Part shown: positions 1 to 10,731 of the stretch, one piece after another | How the letters are laid out: each line of letters starts with the position of its first letter | Position numbering within the stretch: the stretch's first letter is position 1 | Assembly: GCF_003286085.1 (NCBI RefSeq) | Contig: NW_020825557.1 | Coordinates: forward strand, 58,545 to 122,544 | Length of the DNA stretch: 64,000 nucleotides | Source: Drosophila persimilis | Taxonomy: Eukaryota; Arthropoda; Insecta; Diptera; Drosophilidae | Direction: 5' to 3' | Notes under the pieces: generated by a model | The model's database searches: none | What the model saw: the letters and a program-made list of their open reading frames with translations, nothing else | Told to the model about the DNA's origin: nothing | Position numbers and translations under genes: made by a program

Positions 1-202
1 GGACAGACGGACAGACGGACGGACAGACGGACGGACGGACAGACGGACAGACAGACATGGCTCAATCGACTCGGCTATTGATGCTGATCAAGAATATATA
101 TACTTTATGGGGTCGGAAACGATTTCTTCTGGACGTTACACACATCCACTTTTACCACAAATCTAATATACCCCAATACTCATTTTGAGTATCGGGTATA
201 AA
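1..202 (-). mobile_element. DINE-1/INE-1-like element, truncated by window edge
   Basis: Begins with a (GGAC/AGAC)n microsatellite (1-57) and ends with the reverse complement of the conserved terminus TATACCCGATACTC at about 190-202. The same sequence is found in two complete copies at 986-2093 and 7826-8971. Non-coding. The right edge abuts an A-run that is uninterrupted in the duplicate block (about 10901-10915), so this is an insertion in the LTR of copy A. The family assignment (Helentron-associated non-autonomous element, DINE-1/INE-1 type with a GTCY microsatellite core) rests on recognised family hallmarks. Confidence 0.75.
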
Positions 203-985
203 AAAGAAGAACCAAACATAAAACTAACAACAGAATCCAGGTTTAACCGAAGCAAGGAATTGGTTATGGGACTAACAAGTTGGTTGTGGAAAGTGTGCAC
301 ATACTTATCAATTACTCTACTCAAATGATGAGAAACTCCGGTGTTAGTGAGAATCTCTATCTTCTCTACCCTCCCAACCTATGCTATACAGGTAACCTGA
401 CCGTACAGACCCTTTAATAACGTTAAACAGTTATCATCCCACCACTTCGATCATGCCTTGCTGAGGACGGACTCCTGAATTTAGAACATATTATGGTTGT
501 ACTTCAAAATCAATATCATTATATATATATTTCATTAAATCCCTAATCATCTAATTAAATTCTTGGAGGGGGGTTTTCTTAACTTATAATTAAATTCATT
601 TTTTTGCTTTGTCTCGATAGCTTAATATATATGTAAAGAATTGAGAAGAAATATTAGGAAAAATAAAGATTTAAAAATGACCATCATATATGGGTAACAG
701 ATTCTAAAGGGGTGAGAGGTACCAATACATTATGGTTACGGATATATAACGGTGATATCAATAGAAAAATATATGTAACACGCAGGTTACTTCCCAGCTC
801 AGTGCATATATGTACTTGTTCTAATTTACAAACTCACAGCGCTTTTGGTAGGCTAGTACCGTTTATTCCATCCGTGATCGTTGAGCTCAATGGTGTATAC
901 TTCTAAGGAAAAGAAAAGATATTTAATACGAGTATATATGCACGTGAGCGTACTATTGTGTACTGCTTTGTAATCTCAAGAAAAA
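203..985 (-). mobile_element. Long (Ulysses/Osvaldo-type?) LTR, copy A, 3' part
   Basis: Matches 10913-11665 closely, apart from a roughly 30-bp indel near 226-255 and scattered substitutions. It is the same ~2.2-kb LTR whose full extent is seen in copy B (10732-12490 plus 19098-19534). Orientation is minus, judged from the tRNA-Lys primer site next to copy B. No coding sequence; the 64-codon ORF inside is only carried along with the duplication. Interrupted at 986 by a DINE-1-like insertion. Confidence 0.6.
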
Positions 986-2093
986 CGAGGGGGAACGTTG
1001 TGAGTTGCTGCGGACACCGCAACTCTACGGTTATACCCGATACTAAGTCAGTATGGCTCTCCTCCGGCAGACGCCGCTAATATTAAACGACACGACAAAG
1101 AGTGCGTGCGAGAGAGACAGAAAATCAGTCTGAGCGTGACGTCGGGCGCTGCGTAGCCACTAAAAATTGATTTCTTGCTTTTGGCTACAAAAATGATCCG
1201 ATCTGATCCAGATTCGGCAACCGGATAGATATGGTCATTGTCTATGATTCTGCGTTTTTAGTTTACTCGATTTTGCAATATTGTGGATGCAACAGATTTT
1301 CGTCCTTTGTGTGGGCGGAAGGGGGTGGGGCGAAATTTTGAGATATACGTTTTATAGTGAGATCTAACAGGAGTGCGGATACCAAATTTGGTTACTCTAG
1401 CCTTAATAGTGTCTGAGTTTTGTGGTTGCCCCAGATTTTCGTCCTTTGCGGGGGCGGAAGGGGGTGTGGCGAAATTTTGAAACAAACTCGTCTCGGTCCG
1501 ATATATTAGGAGTGTGGATACCAAATTTGGTTGCACTAGCTTTTATAGTCTCTGAGATCTAGGCGCTAATGTTTTACTCTAAGCAAAGCCGCCTATGCTA
1601 CGTGTGTGTTAGAGAGAGACAGGGCGAGAAAAAATGAAATTGTTTTCTTGATGCTGGCTATAATAATAATACGATCCAATTCAGATTCCGCAGTCTAAAA
1701 GATATCGTTATTCTCTACGATTCTGCGTTTTTGGTTTTCTCGTATCTTTAAAATTGTGGATGCCACAGATTTTCGCCCTTTGTGGGGGCGGAAGTGGGCG
1801 GGGCAAAGTTTTTGGAGCAGTGACATATCACAGAAGTCTGGATCCAAAACATCGTTGCTCTGGCTCTTATAGTCTTTGAGCATTAGGCGCTGAAGGGGAC
1901 GGACAGACGGACGGACAGACGGACGGACGGACAGACGGACAGACAGACATGGCTCAATCGACTCGGCTATTGATGCTGATCAAGAATATATATACTTTAT
2001 GGGGTCGGAAACGATTCCTTCTGGACGTTACACACATACACTTTTACCACAAATCTAATATACCCCAATACTCATTTTGAGTATCGGGTATAA
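986..2093 (-). mobile_element. DINE-1/INE-1-like element, complete
   Basis: About 1.1 kb, running on the minus strand from TTATACCCGATACTC (2093 downward) to ...CCCCCTCG (986). It contains a GTCC/GTCT microsatellite (about 1898-1947) and internal near-repeats carrying an AGGACGAAAATCTG-type motif near gggggcgg-rich tracts. The empty site survives in copy B at 11661-11672 (AAAAATTAATTTT), so the boundaries are precise: insertion lies within an A/T-run with no duplication beyond two bases. That fits T^T insertion typical of Helentrons. It has no protein-coding capacity, so it is non-autonomous. Confidence 0.8.
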
Positions 2094-2906
2094 TTAATTT
2101 TGCTCTCATACCCATTAGTTTCCAAAAACCATTATGTTGGCTGGGTTACATAACTAACTATAAAACTGTATACATCGGGAGACGAAAGATAATGGTTTTT
2201 AGCCTGGCACATGAAATCTAGAGGAAAAAGGGGCGTGTGTTACATCAACGAGTAACTACGATCCTCTATTGACGTGGTCGAGAGACATGTCAGCCAGGCT
2301 GAGTAGGACTGCGCCTCCGGAAGAATCCAACAATAATGCAATCAATTCGAGTTCATTATTGGGTGTCGCTGGCACAGCTAAATCAGTTGACGATGGGGTA
2401 CATTAGCTCCTTAGCTTGACTTCAGGTTGCCGATCCGATTCGACGTCGGTCTGCGGACTACACTTTCATTGGAGGCTCGATAACGGGTGGCATCAATGAC
2501 GCCAAAAATAAAGTTCCGGAGGCGCCTCTTGGTTTTCGCCGTGCATCCACACGGTTATTGAGGCTTTCGACAGACAACGCCAAGCTGCAGGTCTCGCTGT
2601 TCGGTGTTTTCCCGCGTGTTCACTACTTGTCTTTTCGATCCGTCCCACAACTCTCGTAGACCACACCGTATATGCACTCCTATGCAACTGACGGTCGCAC
2701 GAGCAGTACCGTGGCTACGGGCCGCCGTCTTATAACACAAATTCTTATATATATATATTTCCACGAACACTTTCCAAACTAATCACGGACATACCAGCTA
2801 GGTTTTTCTTTACACTGCTTTCCTGGGTAAATCTCCTGATCCTCGGTCTTAATTGAAACTCAACTCAAGAGGTATGGCGTAGATGCCCGAACTGTTCGTT
2901 GGCTAA

Positions 2907-2951
<45 letters not shown>

Positions 2952-3405
2952 TTATTTATTAATTCCCGAGTAAACACGTCCGCTTTAATCAATCGATTCT
3001 CAGTCAATAACTCCAGCCCAACTTCTGCAAGTTCAGCTAAGCGGTACCGAACCAAAAGCTCGAAGATCGGATGATATTTGGAAACTTTAACTGCATAATC
3101 GGATGATCTTAGGAACTTTAACTGCATAATCGGATGATCTTTCGCCCAATTGAGCAAAATTTTGGTCAAGCTTTTAAGCTGTGCTCTCCCTACGCTACGC
3201 TACTTTCTTGGGTCAAGGTAAACGTGACGTCTTTCGCTTTAATGCGTGCGCTGCGCGCCGACTCTCTTTAGAAAGCTTTTCGGAAAGCTTGCAGCTTACG
3301 ATCCATTTTCGGAGTTACTATGTATCTGCACTTTTAAGCATTACCAAAAGAAAACTGTGCTTATCCGTGATGTTCCATACTCTTTCCCTAAATTCGGCCC
3401 CTACA
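2094..3405 (-). mobile_element. Long LTR, copy A, 5' part
   Basis: Continuation of the LTR beyond the DINE-1-like insertion; aligns with 11666-12490 and 19098-19534. Reading on the minus strand, it starts TGTAGGGGCC at 3405 against satellite sequence. A (TA)n tract and ATTTATTTATT (2910-2960) include AATAAA-type polyadenylation signals on the minus strand. This copy has a ~31-bp tandem duplication (about 3110-3140) absent from copy B. Copy A is the empty site for the 17.6-like element of copy B, which went into this (TA)n tract. Confidence 0.6.
2911..2948. repeat. (TA)n microsatellite
   Basis: An uninterrupted TA run followed by TTTATTTATTTATT. In copy B the equivalent tract is the target of the 17.6-like retrotransposon, a family known to prefer TATA-type targets. 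Confidence 0.95.
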
Positions 3406-3611
3406 ATTTCCTGGGGCGTGGGTTCCATATAGTTGCGGTGGTTCAATATACCTGCAAGTGCTGGATAGGGAAGGGATCTATATAAGTTCAGGTGCCATAT
3501 AGTTGCGGGGTTCAACTTTTTTTGGGGCTATATAGCCATATTGGTGCATATGCCCAAAATAGTCGATCCTGCCACATTTCCTGGGGCGTGGGTTCCATAT
3601 ACATATTTGGA
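3406..3611 (+). repeat. 170-bp satellite, about 1.2 monomers
   Basis: Carries the monomer landmarks CCATATAGTTGCGGTGGTTCAA, ATAGGGAAGGGATC and GCATATGCCCAAAATA. It sits between the long LTR and the 3' end of the CR1-like LINE. The equivalent interval in copy B holds about ten monomers (19535-21261). Confidence 0.95.
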
Positions 3612-3619
3612 CGTTGACA

Positions 3620-3660
3620 TGCAATGACTGCATCTTTCAAGAGGCGATGCAGTTACTGCA
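3620..3660 (-). other. Hairpin near the 3' end of the CR1-like LINE
   Basis: TGCAATGACTGCATC (3620-3634) and GATGCAGTTACTGCA (3646-3660) are inverted copies matching at 13 of 15 positions with an 11-base loop. It lies within the last 50 bases of the element and is repeated in copy B at 21270-21310. Position suggests a 3' structure of the LINE RNA that its reverse transcriptase might recognise; that role is inferred. Confidence 0.5.
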
Positions 3661-3897
3661 CCGTCAAGTGGCCCGTGTGACACCAGCAGAAGGCTGTTAC
3701 GCGCGGATCCCAGGCAAAACGCAGCCCTCCTCCCGACCAACCGACCGAGGGGCGCTGCCGCATGACGCGCGGTGCTTAGCCGAACCAAACGCGAACATGC
3801 AAGAAAGATAGCTATTAGACTAACATTCAAGGAAAATTAGCACTAAACTTACTAAGAAACTAAGCATGCAATCAAAATACAAATACCACTACAGTTA

Positions 3898-6300
3898 CTA
3901 ATTAATAGAAAGGTGTGTAAGGATTAATAATTTAATAAGAGGAAGAGAATTAGTGTTGGATATAATATGGTAGAGGGAATTATAATCCGAGCATAAGACC
4001 CTAAACGGTTCATGCAAGGAATAATTCGATCTACAAAATGGAAGGAACAACGGTATAAAATTTTTAGTCAGTCTAATAGGAATCGTGAAGTTTATGCGGC
4101 TCAACAGATCCGGGCTGTCTATGTCACCCCTGATCAAGTTGTGCATAAATATCACACCAAGAATTTTTCTACAGTTAACTAAGGATGGGAGGTTTACTAA
4201 TAGTAGTCTACTAGAGTAAGATGGGAGTCTTACACCCGCATCCCAGTTAAGGCCCCGCAGAGCAAAGAGTAAAAAGTTTTTCTGTACTGATTCTATACGG
4301 TCTTGGTGTACTTTGTACTGAGGGCACCATACACAGGAGCCGTATTCTAAGATCGGACGAACAAGCGAGGTATAGAGAGTCTTTGTTATATAGGGGTCGT
4401 CAAATTTCTTTGACCACCTCTTTATAAACCCAAGCACGCCCATGGCCTTATTTACCATGGTAGAAATGTGTTCGGAAAACTTTAACTTGGGGTCTAACAT
4501 AACACCCAGATCATCCACCAGGGTAATTCTCTCAAGAGAACCACCAAATAGGGTGTAGGGAGCCAACAAAGGGATAGAACGATGAAATGTCATAACTTTG
4601 CATTTCGAGGCATTAAGGTGTAACAAGTTTGCACAACACCATGACTGAAAGTTATTGAGATCGGATTGCAAGCGAGAATGAAAGGACATTTCATTTCACT
4701 TTTTTTCACATTTTTACTGGACACAGAGTTTAACATCATCCTCATACATAAGTACTCGAGAGTATGTTAATGCTAAAGGCAAGTCATTAATAAAGAGTGT
4801 GAAGAGTAAGGGGCCTAGATGGCTGCCCTGTGGTACTCCCGAAGAAACCTTTACTGGTAAAGAGAGGGAGTTTTTGAAGAAGACTCTTTGAGACCTAGAA
4901 CAAAGATAGCTAGAAATCCATCTCAGGAGGTTGGGCGGAAAACCTAAAAGGTCAGGTTTATGTGCTAAAAGGGAATGGTTTACAGAGTCGAATGCTTTAC
5001 TAAAGTCGGTGTAAATAACATCCGTCTGTAAGTTACCTTGAAAGCCTTTAATAATGAAAGAGGTAAACTCTAACAAGTTCGTGGTGGTTGATCGCCGCCT
5101 TATAAATCCATGCTGAGTTGGAGATATAAGTGACTTGCAGAGATGTTGCAAGTGCGGAGTTAAAACCTTCTCAAACATTTTGGGAATAGCGGATAACTTT
5201 GCTATACCTCTAAAATTTTTTGCATCAGACTTGCTACCTTTTTTATGGAGAGGAATTATAAACGATTCCTTTCAGATTGGGGGAAAGCAAGAGGAATCAA
5301 TGGACAGGGTGAATAGTTTAAGCAATGGTCCACACAGAGCCTCGGCGCAGTACCTGAGTACACAACCTGGAACCCCGTCTGGACCCGGTGAAAACACCGG
5401 CTTAACTAGTCGAAGATCATGAAGTAGGGAATATTCATTTAACAAGGGACTGAAAATGCCGTTCGACCTCGGTAATCCGTATGGGTACGGTTGACCAGAG
5501 TAGTTTTCCCCAGAATAGGTGGTTTGGAAAAAATGGGCAAAAAGATCGGCAATTGCCTGATCATTATTTGCCGACGTATTACAAAATGATAGCGAGGATG
5601 GGTGTGCGGACGTTCTACGCTTACTGTTTACGAAGCAGTAAAACTGTTTAGGGTCCTGAGAAAAACGTGTCCTGCAACGAGATAGGTAGTTCTTATAGCA
5701 TTGAGCATTAAGAACTGAAAAGTTTGACCGAGCTATTACATAACGAGAGTGAGAAGTAGGAGAGCCCACTTCTTGAAATTTTGTATAAAGTCTTGATTTT
5801 AAATTTTTTAGACTGGATAACTCTTTGTTAAACCAAGGGGGTTTTCCAGATCTAATCGGACAAGAATCAAAAAATGTGCCAAGAGCATTGTAAAAAATGT
5901 TTGTGCCTTTTGTGACATCAGTGCACAAGTACAAAGCGGACCAATCAAAATCCCTAATTAGGTTATTAAGCTTCGCAAACTCGGCTTTACGAAAGCAGCG
6001 GACACGTTCAGGTAGTCTACTGCTCATAAATTGAAATATTCGAAGAAGGTGGGATATACGTAATACGCAAGTAATGAATATAGCGAAAGCGGGAAGAATC
6101 AGTTTTACACACAGGAATTCCAGTTCCTGTTGAACTTGGACTGTGAAGTGTTCTGACGTGAAGTAAGAGTCCACTGCAATTAGAACCCCTCCTGCACGTC
6201 GAGACGAACGGTCCTGCTTTAACCAGGTTTCAGTAAACACAATAACGTGGGAAGCAAATGCAACACTATCCCGGAAAAGAATGCTGAGCTTACTACGCAA
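3898..6300 (-). pseudogene. CR1-like ORF2 (endonuclease-reverse transcriptase), copy A
   Basis: Three open stretches lie in one frame: 6300-5272 (endonuclease remnant and start of RT), 5178-4714 (RT palm; FSKAFDSVNH and VPQGSHLGPLLF; the catalytic box reads YEDD instead of the usual YADD) and 4689-3898 (RT thumb and C-terminus, HLNASKCKVM motif). Breaks: TGG to TGA at 5272-5274 compared with copy B; TAA and TGA around 4695-4713, shared with copy B; deletions in the endonuclease. The functional protein would nick target DNA and prime reverse transcription; this copy cannot. Confidence 0.85.
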
Positions 6301-6544
6301 GCCTCTTACATTCTGATAGGTTACTAAAAGAGAAGTTAGTTTTTTGGAAAGGTGGAAGCAAGACGGGAAGTTGAGGAAGAGGAAGTTGATGTTGAGGGTG
6401 GCACACTGGAAAGATTTGGAAGGGATATGGAGGGCCTATTCTTCTTCTTAGCCTTAAACTCTATCACCACCAAATGCTCCGGTCAAAATTTGGCGGAGCA
6501 AATGGTGTCAAATTGAGTTGGGGAGATGCTTATCTTAAACGAGG

Positions 6545-7225
6545 CTATGTCCCTGACATAAGAGAAGTTAAAGAGAAGTTAAGAGAAGGTCTAGTACCTG
6601 TGGTGGCAATATCCGGAGGTCCGGAAAGTCTATTTACTGGTGGGATCGGGATAGATGGGACAACTAGCGAACTTGCGGACACCACGGACACGGACGCTGC
6701 AGACGTACTTGGCTGCACATTCTCCGAGGCGATGTATTCGGCTACCGAATCTGCATCGCCAGCAGCTGTCGTTGCCTTTGGAGTGGTAAACGAGATCAAC
6801 TGCAGCACACTTTGAGTGGTCGGAGTCAGTTTTTCGGCGGCGCACGGCTGAGTGACGGTTGGCACTTGCAGATCCCGCGGAGTGACCTTTTTGCGCGTCG
6901 GAGACTCATTCAGCAGTTTTAAACCGCTAAACTGAGCCTCCATGGCTAGGAGCCGATCGTATTGGTTTTTAAAACCAACGGTCAGCTCCTTAAAGCCACT
7001 CCGCGTCTGCATCATAAAAGCTACCATGTCTTTCTCCACCGCACGGCATGCCTCGCAACTGTAATGCAAGCCATTACGTTTGGCTATAGCATCACTCACG
7101 AGGCCAGAAAATCCAGTGCATTTTGCGTGCACTACGCTTTCGCAGAGCCATCAGGGGACATTCGGCTGATCGTTGGTGATCTGCTTCTTACAGGTTTTTT
7201 TGGCACAGACCACAGCGTATTCCAT
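6545..7225 (-). pseudogene. CR1-like ORF1 (PHD-finger nucleic-acid-binding protein), copy A
   Basis: ATG at 7225 begins MEYAVV as in copy B (38400). The N-terminus has a Cys4-His-Cys3 finger spacing typical of PHD fingers in CR1 ORF1 proteins. A TGA at 7151-7153 replaces the TGC codon of the second cysteine pair of copy B, so the finger is truncated. A helical segment around FKELTVGFKNQYDRLL and a Ser/Thr/Pro-rich linker follow. The distal part is removed by a deletion near 6575. ORF1 proteins coat LINE RNA; this copy is broken. Confidence 0.75.
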
Positions 7226-7736
7226 TTTATTATTTCTTTATTTACTATTATTTGCAAAACAAATTGGTATCAGACCAATGTGCCAGACAACGCTCAAAGC
7301 GGAATTGGTAAAAAAAAAGAGAGCAGAGTGGAGAGCGGTTATAGCGAGAGCTACTAAACAGAGAGCTCTATTGCTCAGAAAGTTTAAAGAGCGAGAGAGA
7401 AAGAATAGTTATTGAAGTTGAGGTGATAGCGAGAGAGTGATAAAACAACAAAAGCTACCAGACGAGAGCGGACTGCAATGCAATACTCACTCACTGCAAC
7501 AACACAAACACAAGCACAAGCCGACGCCGAAAAATAAAAAGTTAAATAATGTTTTAACACAAATCAAAAGGCATGCACTCGCGTAATAGAATAGGTTTCC
7601 AGATTGTTGTCTGGTTAGGAAGTATAATTTGAATTTATTTAGGAAAACATCGGCTGTTTATTCAAAACAAAAGGAAAAAGTGCTGAGCGCAAACCAAAAA
7701 CACGTCTGATCACTACGAAAGAGAACGATTAGAATT
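7226..7736 (-). other. CR1-like 5' UTR, copy A
   Basis: Non-coding leader between ORF1 and the 5' junction with satellite. Nearly identical to 38401-38912 of copy B. It contains GA-rich stretches (GCGAGAGAG) that could belong to an internal promoter, but no element is certain. Confidence 0.6.
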
Positions 7737-7825
7737 TTTTGCGGTGGTTCAATATACATGCAAGAGCTAGATGGGGAAGGGTTCTATATAAGTGCAGGTG
7801 CCATATAGTTGCGGGGTTCAACTTT
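7737..7825 (+). repeat. 170-bp satellite, partial monomer
   Basis: GCGGTGGTTCAATATACATGCAAGAGCTAG continues into the T-run where the DINE-1-like element is inserted. The unusual variant CAAGAGCTAGATGGGG is shared with 38924-38948, confirming that this satellite belongs to the duplicated block. Confidence 0.95.
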
Positions 7826-8971
7826 TTATACCCGATACTCAAAATGAGTATTGGGGTATATTAGATTTGTGGTAAAAGTGGATGTGTGTAACGTCCAGAA
7901 GGAATCGTTTCCGACCCCATAAAGTATATATATTCTTGATCAGCATCAATAGCCGAGTCGATTGAGCCATGTCTATCTGTCCGTCCGTCCATCTGTCCGT
8001 CTGTCCGTCCGTCCGTCCGTCCGTCTGTCCGTCTGTGCGTCCGTCCGTCCCCTTCAGCGCCTAATGCTCAAAGACTATAAGAGCTAGAGCAACGATGTTT
8101 TGGATCCAGACTTCTGTGATATATCACTGCTACAAAATATATTCAAAACTTTGCCCCGCCTACTTCCGCCCCCACAAAGGGCGAAAATCTGTGGCATCCA
8201 CAATTTCGACGATACGAGAAAACTATGAACGCAGAATCGTAATAGATGACTATATCTTCTAGAGTGCAAAATCTGAACCAGATCGTATAATTATTATAGC
8301 CAGAATCAAGAAAATTATTTCACTCTTCTTTCACTCGCTCTGTCTCTCTCTAACACACAGGTTTCATGGTCGGTTTTGCCAATTGCAAAATATGAGTTCA
8401 AGGATCTCAGAACCCATAAAAGCTAGAGCAACCAAATTTGGTATCCACACTCCTGTGATATCGGACCTTGACCGTTTTGTGTCAAAATTTCGACACCCCC
8501 CGCCCCCGCAAAGGACGAAAATCTGGGGCAACCACAAATCTCAAAGATTATTAAGGCTAGAGTAACCAAATTTGGTATCCTCACTCCTGTTAGATCTCAC
8601 TGTAAAACGTATATCTCAGAATTTCGCACCACCCCCTTCCGCCCCCACAAAGGACGAAAATCTGTTGCATCCACAATATTGCAGATTCGAGAAAACTAAA
8701 AACACAGAATCATAGAGAATGACCATATCTATCGGATTGCTGAGTCTGGATCACATCGGATCATTTTTATAGCCAATAGGAACAAATCAATTTGCACTGG
8801 CTACGCAGCGCCCGACGTCACGCACAGACTGATTTTCTGTCTCTCTCGCACGCACTCTTTGTCGTGTCGTTTAATATTAGCGCCGTCTGCCGGAGGAGAG
8901 CCATACTGACTTAGTATCGGGTATAACTGTAGAGTTGCGGTGTCCGCAGCAACTCACAACGTTCCCCCTCG
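7826..8971 (+). mobile_element. DINE-1/INE-1-like element, complete
   Basis: Plus-strand copy, about 1.15 kb, from TTATACCCGATACTC to GTTCCCCCTCG. The head is an inverted pair TACTCAAAATGAGTA. It is followed by an (GTCC/GTCT)n microsatellite (about 7978-8050) and three diverged internal units, each with GCTAGAGCAACxAxxTTTGG and a GxACGAAAATCTG motif (near 8080-8200, 8400-8530, 8540-8670). Inserted in the T7 run of a satellite monomer. Non-coding, non-autonomous. Confidence 0.8.
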
Positions 8972-9886
8972 TTTTTTATGCCACATTGGTGCATATGCCC
9001 AAAATATGCGATCTTGCCACATTTCCTGGGGCGTGGGTTCCATATAGTTGCGGTGGTTCAATATACATGCATGTGCTAGATAGGGTAGGGTTCTATATAA
9101 GTGCAGGTGCCATATAGTTGCGGGGTTCAACTTTTTTTGGGGCTATATAGCCATATTGATGCATATGCCCAAAATATGCGATCCTGCCACATTTCCTGGG
9201 GCGTGGGTTCCACATAGTTGCGGTGGTTCAATAAACATGCATGTGCTAGATAGGGAAGGGTTCTATATAAGTTCAGGTGCATTATAGTTGCGGGGCTCAA
9301 CTTTTTTTGGGACTATAGTGCCATATTGTTGCTACTGACCAAGATGTGCGGTTCAGCCACATTTCCTGGATCGTGGGTTCCATATAGTTGCGGTGGTTCA
9401 ATATACATGCATGAGATAGGGAAGGGTTCTATTTTAGTGCAGGTGCCATATAGTTGCGGGGTTCAACTTTTTTTGGGGCTATATAGCCACATTGGTGTAT
9501 ATGCCCAAAATATGCGATCCTGCCACATTTCCTGGGGCGTGGGTTCCATATAGTTGCGGTATTTCAATATACATGCATGTGCTAGATAGGGGAGGGTTCT
9601 ATATAAGTGCAGGTGCCATATAGTTGCGGGGTTCAACTTTTTTTGGGGCTATAGTGCCATATTGTTGCTAGTGCCCAAGATGTGCGTTCCTGCCACATTT
9701 CCTGGAGCGTGGGTCCGATCTAGGTGCGGTGGTTCAATATACATGCAAGTGCTGGATAGGGAAGGGATCTATATAAGTGCAGGTGCCATATAGTTGCGGA
9801 GGTTCCACGTTTTTGGGGCTATATTGCCATATTGGTGCATATGCCCAAAATATGCGATGCTGCCACATTTCCTGGGGCGTGGGTTC
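8972..9886 (+). repeat. 170-bp satellite, about five monomers
   Basis: Five to six monomers alternating between the GGTGCATATGCCCAAAATATGCG type and the GTTGCTAGTGCCCAAGATGTGCG type. Ends abruptly at GCGTGGGTTC, where the leader of the long-LTR element begins. Confidence 0.95.
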
Positions 9887-10658
9887 AATGCCGCAGTTCC
9901 AATGCCGAAGCTAAATTTTCATTACTACGGTGGACCGCCATGATTTGTATGAACTTCTTAATAATAATAAAAAAAAAAAAATAATAATAATGAAAATAAA
10001 ATTATGAAACTTATATGCAAATATGAGTTAATGAATATTGAATTTTTCTTATTTCCGTCGGTAAATAATTAATATGTTCGCCCTCTCCAGGCATGATCTA
10101 GGTGGTCTACTACTAACTGTACACTAGCTGTATGTTTCCACTTGAATAGTTGAGTAATTAAGTTGGGTATGTTGGCCAGTTCTATTACCAGTTTCGAAGG
10201 TATAAGTCCGGATAATGGACAGTGTCTACTTATCATAAATAGACGATCGTGATTCCTAAAATCTGTGACTTTTTCCTAACACAAACTAGAATTTGATAAG
10301 GGAATCTCTACAGCCAAGCTCGAGATAATTTAATGAATATAACTTTGAGTCGGGGTATCCGTCTTTTGAATAACTCCCGCAGTTCCCTAAATCAACATCT
10401 TTAGTTATCTCGTTGGTGGAGTCCTATATCGTGATATTAGCATATTGTAACTACCTATATAAGCTAGTCCATCCGGCGTACGAGACAACAGATTATACAT
10501 AGGTCGACTTTTTCAACCATGAAAAATAGTCGTAGATTCCGTAGGCAACAGCTGTCGTACTCCCACCCGGAGAGATCTATCGGTATGGCATTACCAGAGA
10601 ATTATTGTTTTGGATGGAATATAGAGCTATGGTGGAGCCTAGCCCCAGAATGACATGC

Positions 10659-10694
10659 CTCTGGTACTAAAGTTAAGTACCAACTTTACCAGAG
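10659..10694 (-). other. Leader hairpin beside the primer-binding site
   Basis: CTCTGGTA (10659-10666) pairs with TACCAGAG (10687-10694) and AAGTT (10670-10674) with AACTT (10682-10686), separated by a 3-base bulge and 7-base loop. It lies 16 bases from the primer site, where retroelement leaders often carry packaging or dimerisation structures; that role is inferred. Confidence 0.5.
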
Positions 10695-10709
10695 ATCATG
10701 TCCCTTCGG

Positions 10710-10727
10710 GCCCCACGTTGGGCGCCA
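10710..10727 (-). promoter_or_regulatory. Primer-binding site complementary to tRNA-Lys
   Basis: The minus strand reads TGGCGCCCAACGTGGGGC, the exact complement of the 3' 18 bases of the tRNA-Lys(CUU) class including CCA. The plus strand upstream does not continue as a tRNA, so this is not a tRNA gene. It fixes the orientation and the inner edge of the adjacent LTR (ending ...GATACA at 10732 on the minus strand). Confidence 0.8.
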
Positions 10728-10731
10728 ACTA

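Larger units (their letters stand above)
3612..7736 (-). mobile_element. CR1-like non-LTR retrotransposon, copy A (dead, full length)
   Basis: A minus-strand LINE. The 5' end is near 7736, a 5' UTR runs to 7226, ORF1 has a PHD-type finger, ORF2 has endonuclease and reverse transcriptase, and the 3' UTR is 3612-3897. Both ends abut 170-bp satellite, and the same junctions occur in copy B (21262 and 38912), so this is one insertion later duplicated. Relative to copy B it has lost ~350 bp and ~57 bp in the endonuclease region (near 6022 and 6214) and ~170 bp at the end of ORF1 (near 6575). CR1-clade assignment comes from the RT motif VPQGSxLGPLLF with a following FINDLP and from the PHD-type ORF1; Jockey-superfamily membership is firm, the clade less so. 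Confidence 0.75.
9887..10731 (-). mobile_element. Leader region of the long-LTR (Ulysses/Osvaldo-type?) element, truncated
   Basis: About 840 bp without coding sequence, between satellite and the long LTR. On the minus strand it directly follows the LTR and the tRNA-Lys primer site, so it is the untranslated leader of the element. The gag/pol part is absent, lost at the satellite junction (9886). Contains an A-rich/AAT microsatellite (9958-9995) and a strong hairpin (10659-10694). Confidence 0.55.

Noticed and set aside
712-906. 64-codon ORF conserved at 11392-11586 (and similar pairs at 2493/12065)
   Set aside because: The identity reflects the segmental duplication of a non-coding LTR, not selection on a protein.
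4690-4713. Frameshift between the two RT pieces of the CR1-like ORF2
   Set aside because: The two pieces are in the same frame; the interruption is two stop codons in a short inserted-looking stretch, shared by both copies.
10710-10727. tRNA-Lys gene
   Set aside because: Only the last 18 bases of the tRNA are matched; no D-arm, anticodon or 5' acceptor strand precedes it. It is a primer-binding site.
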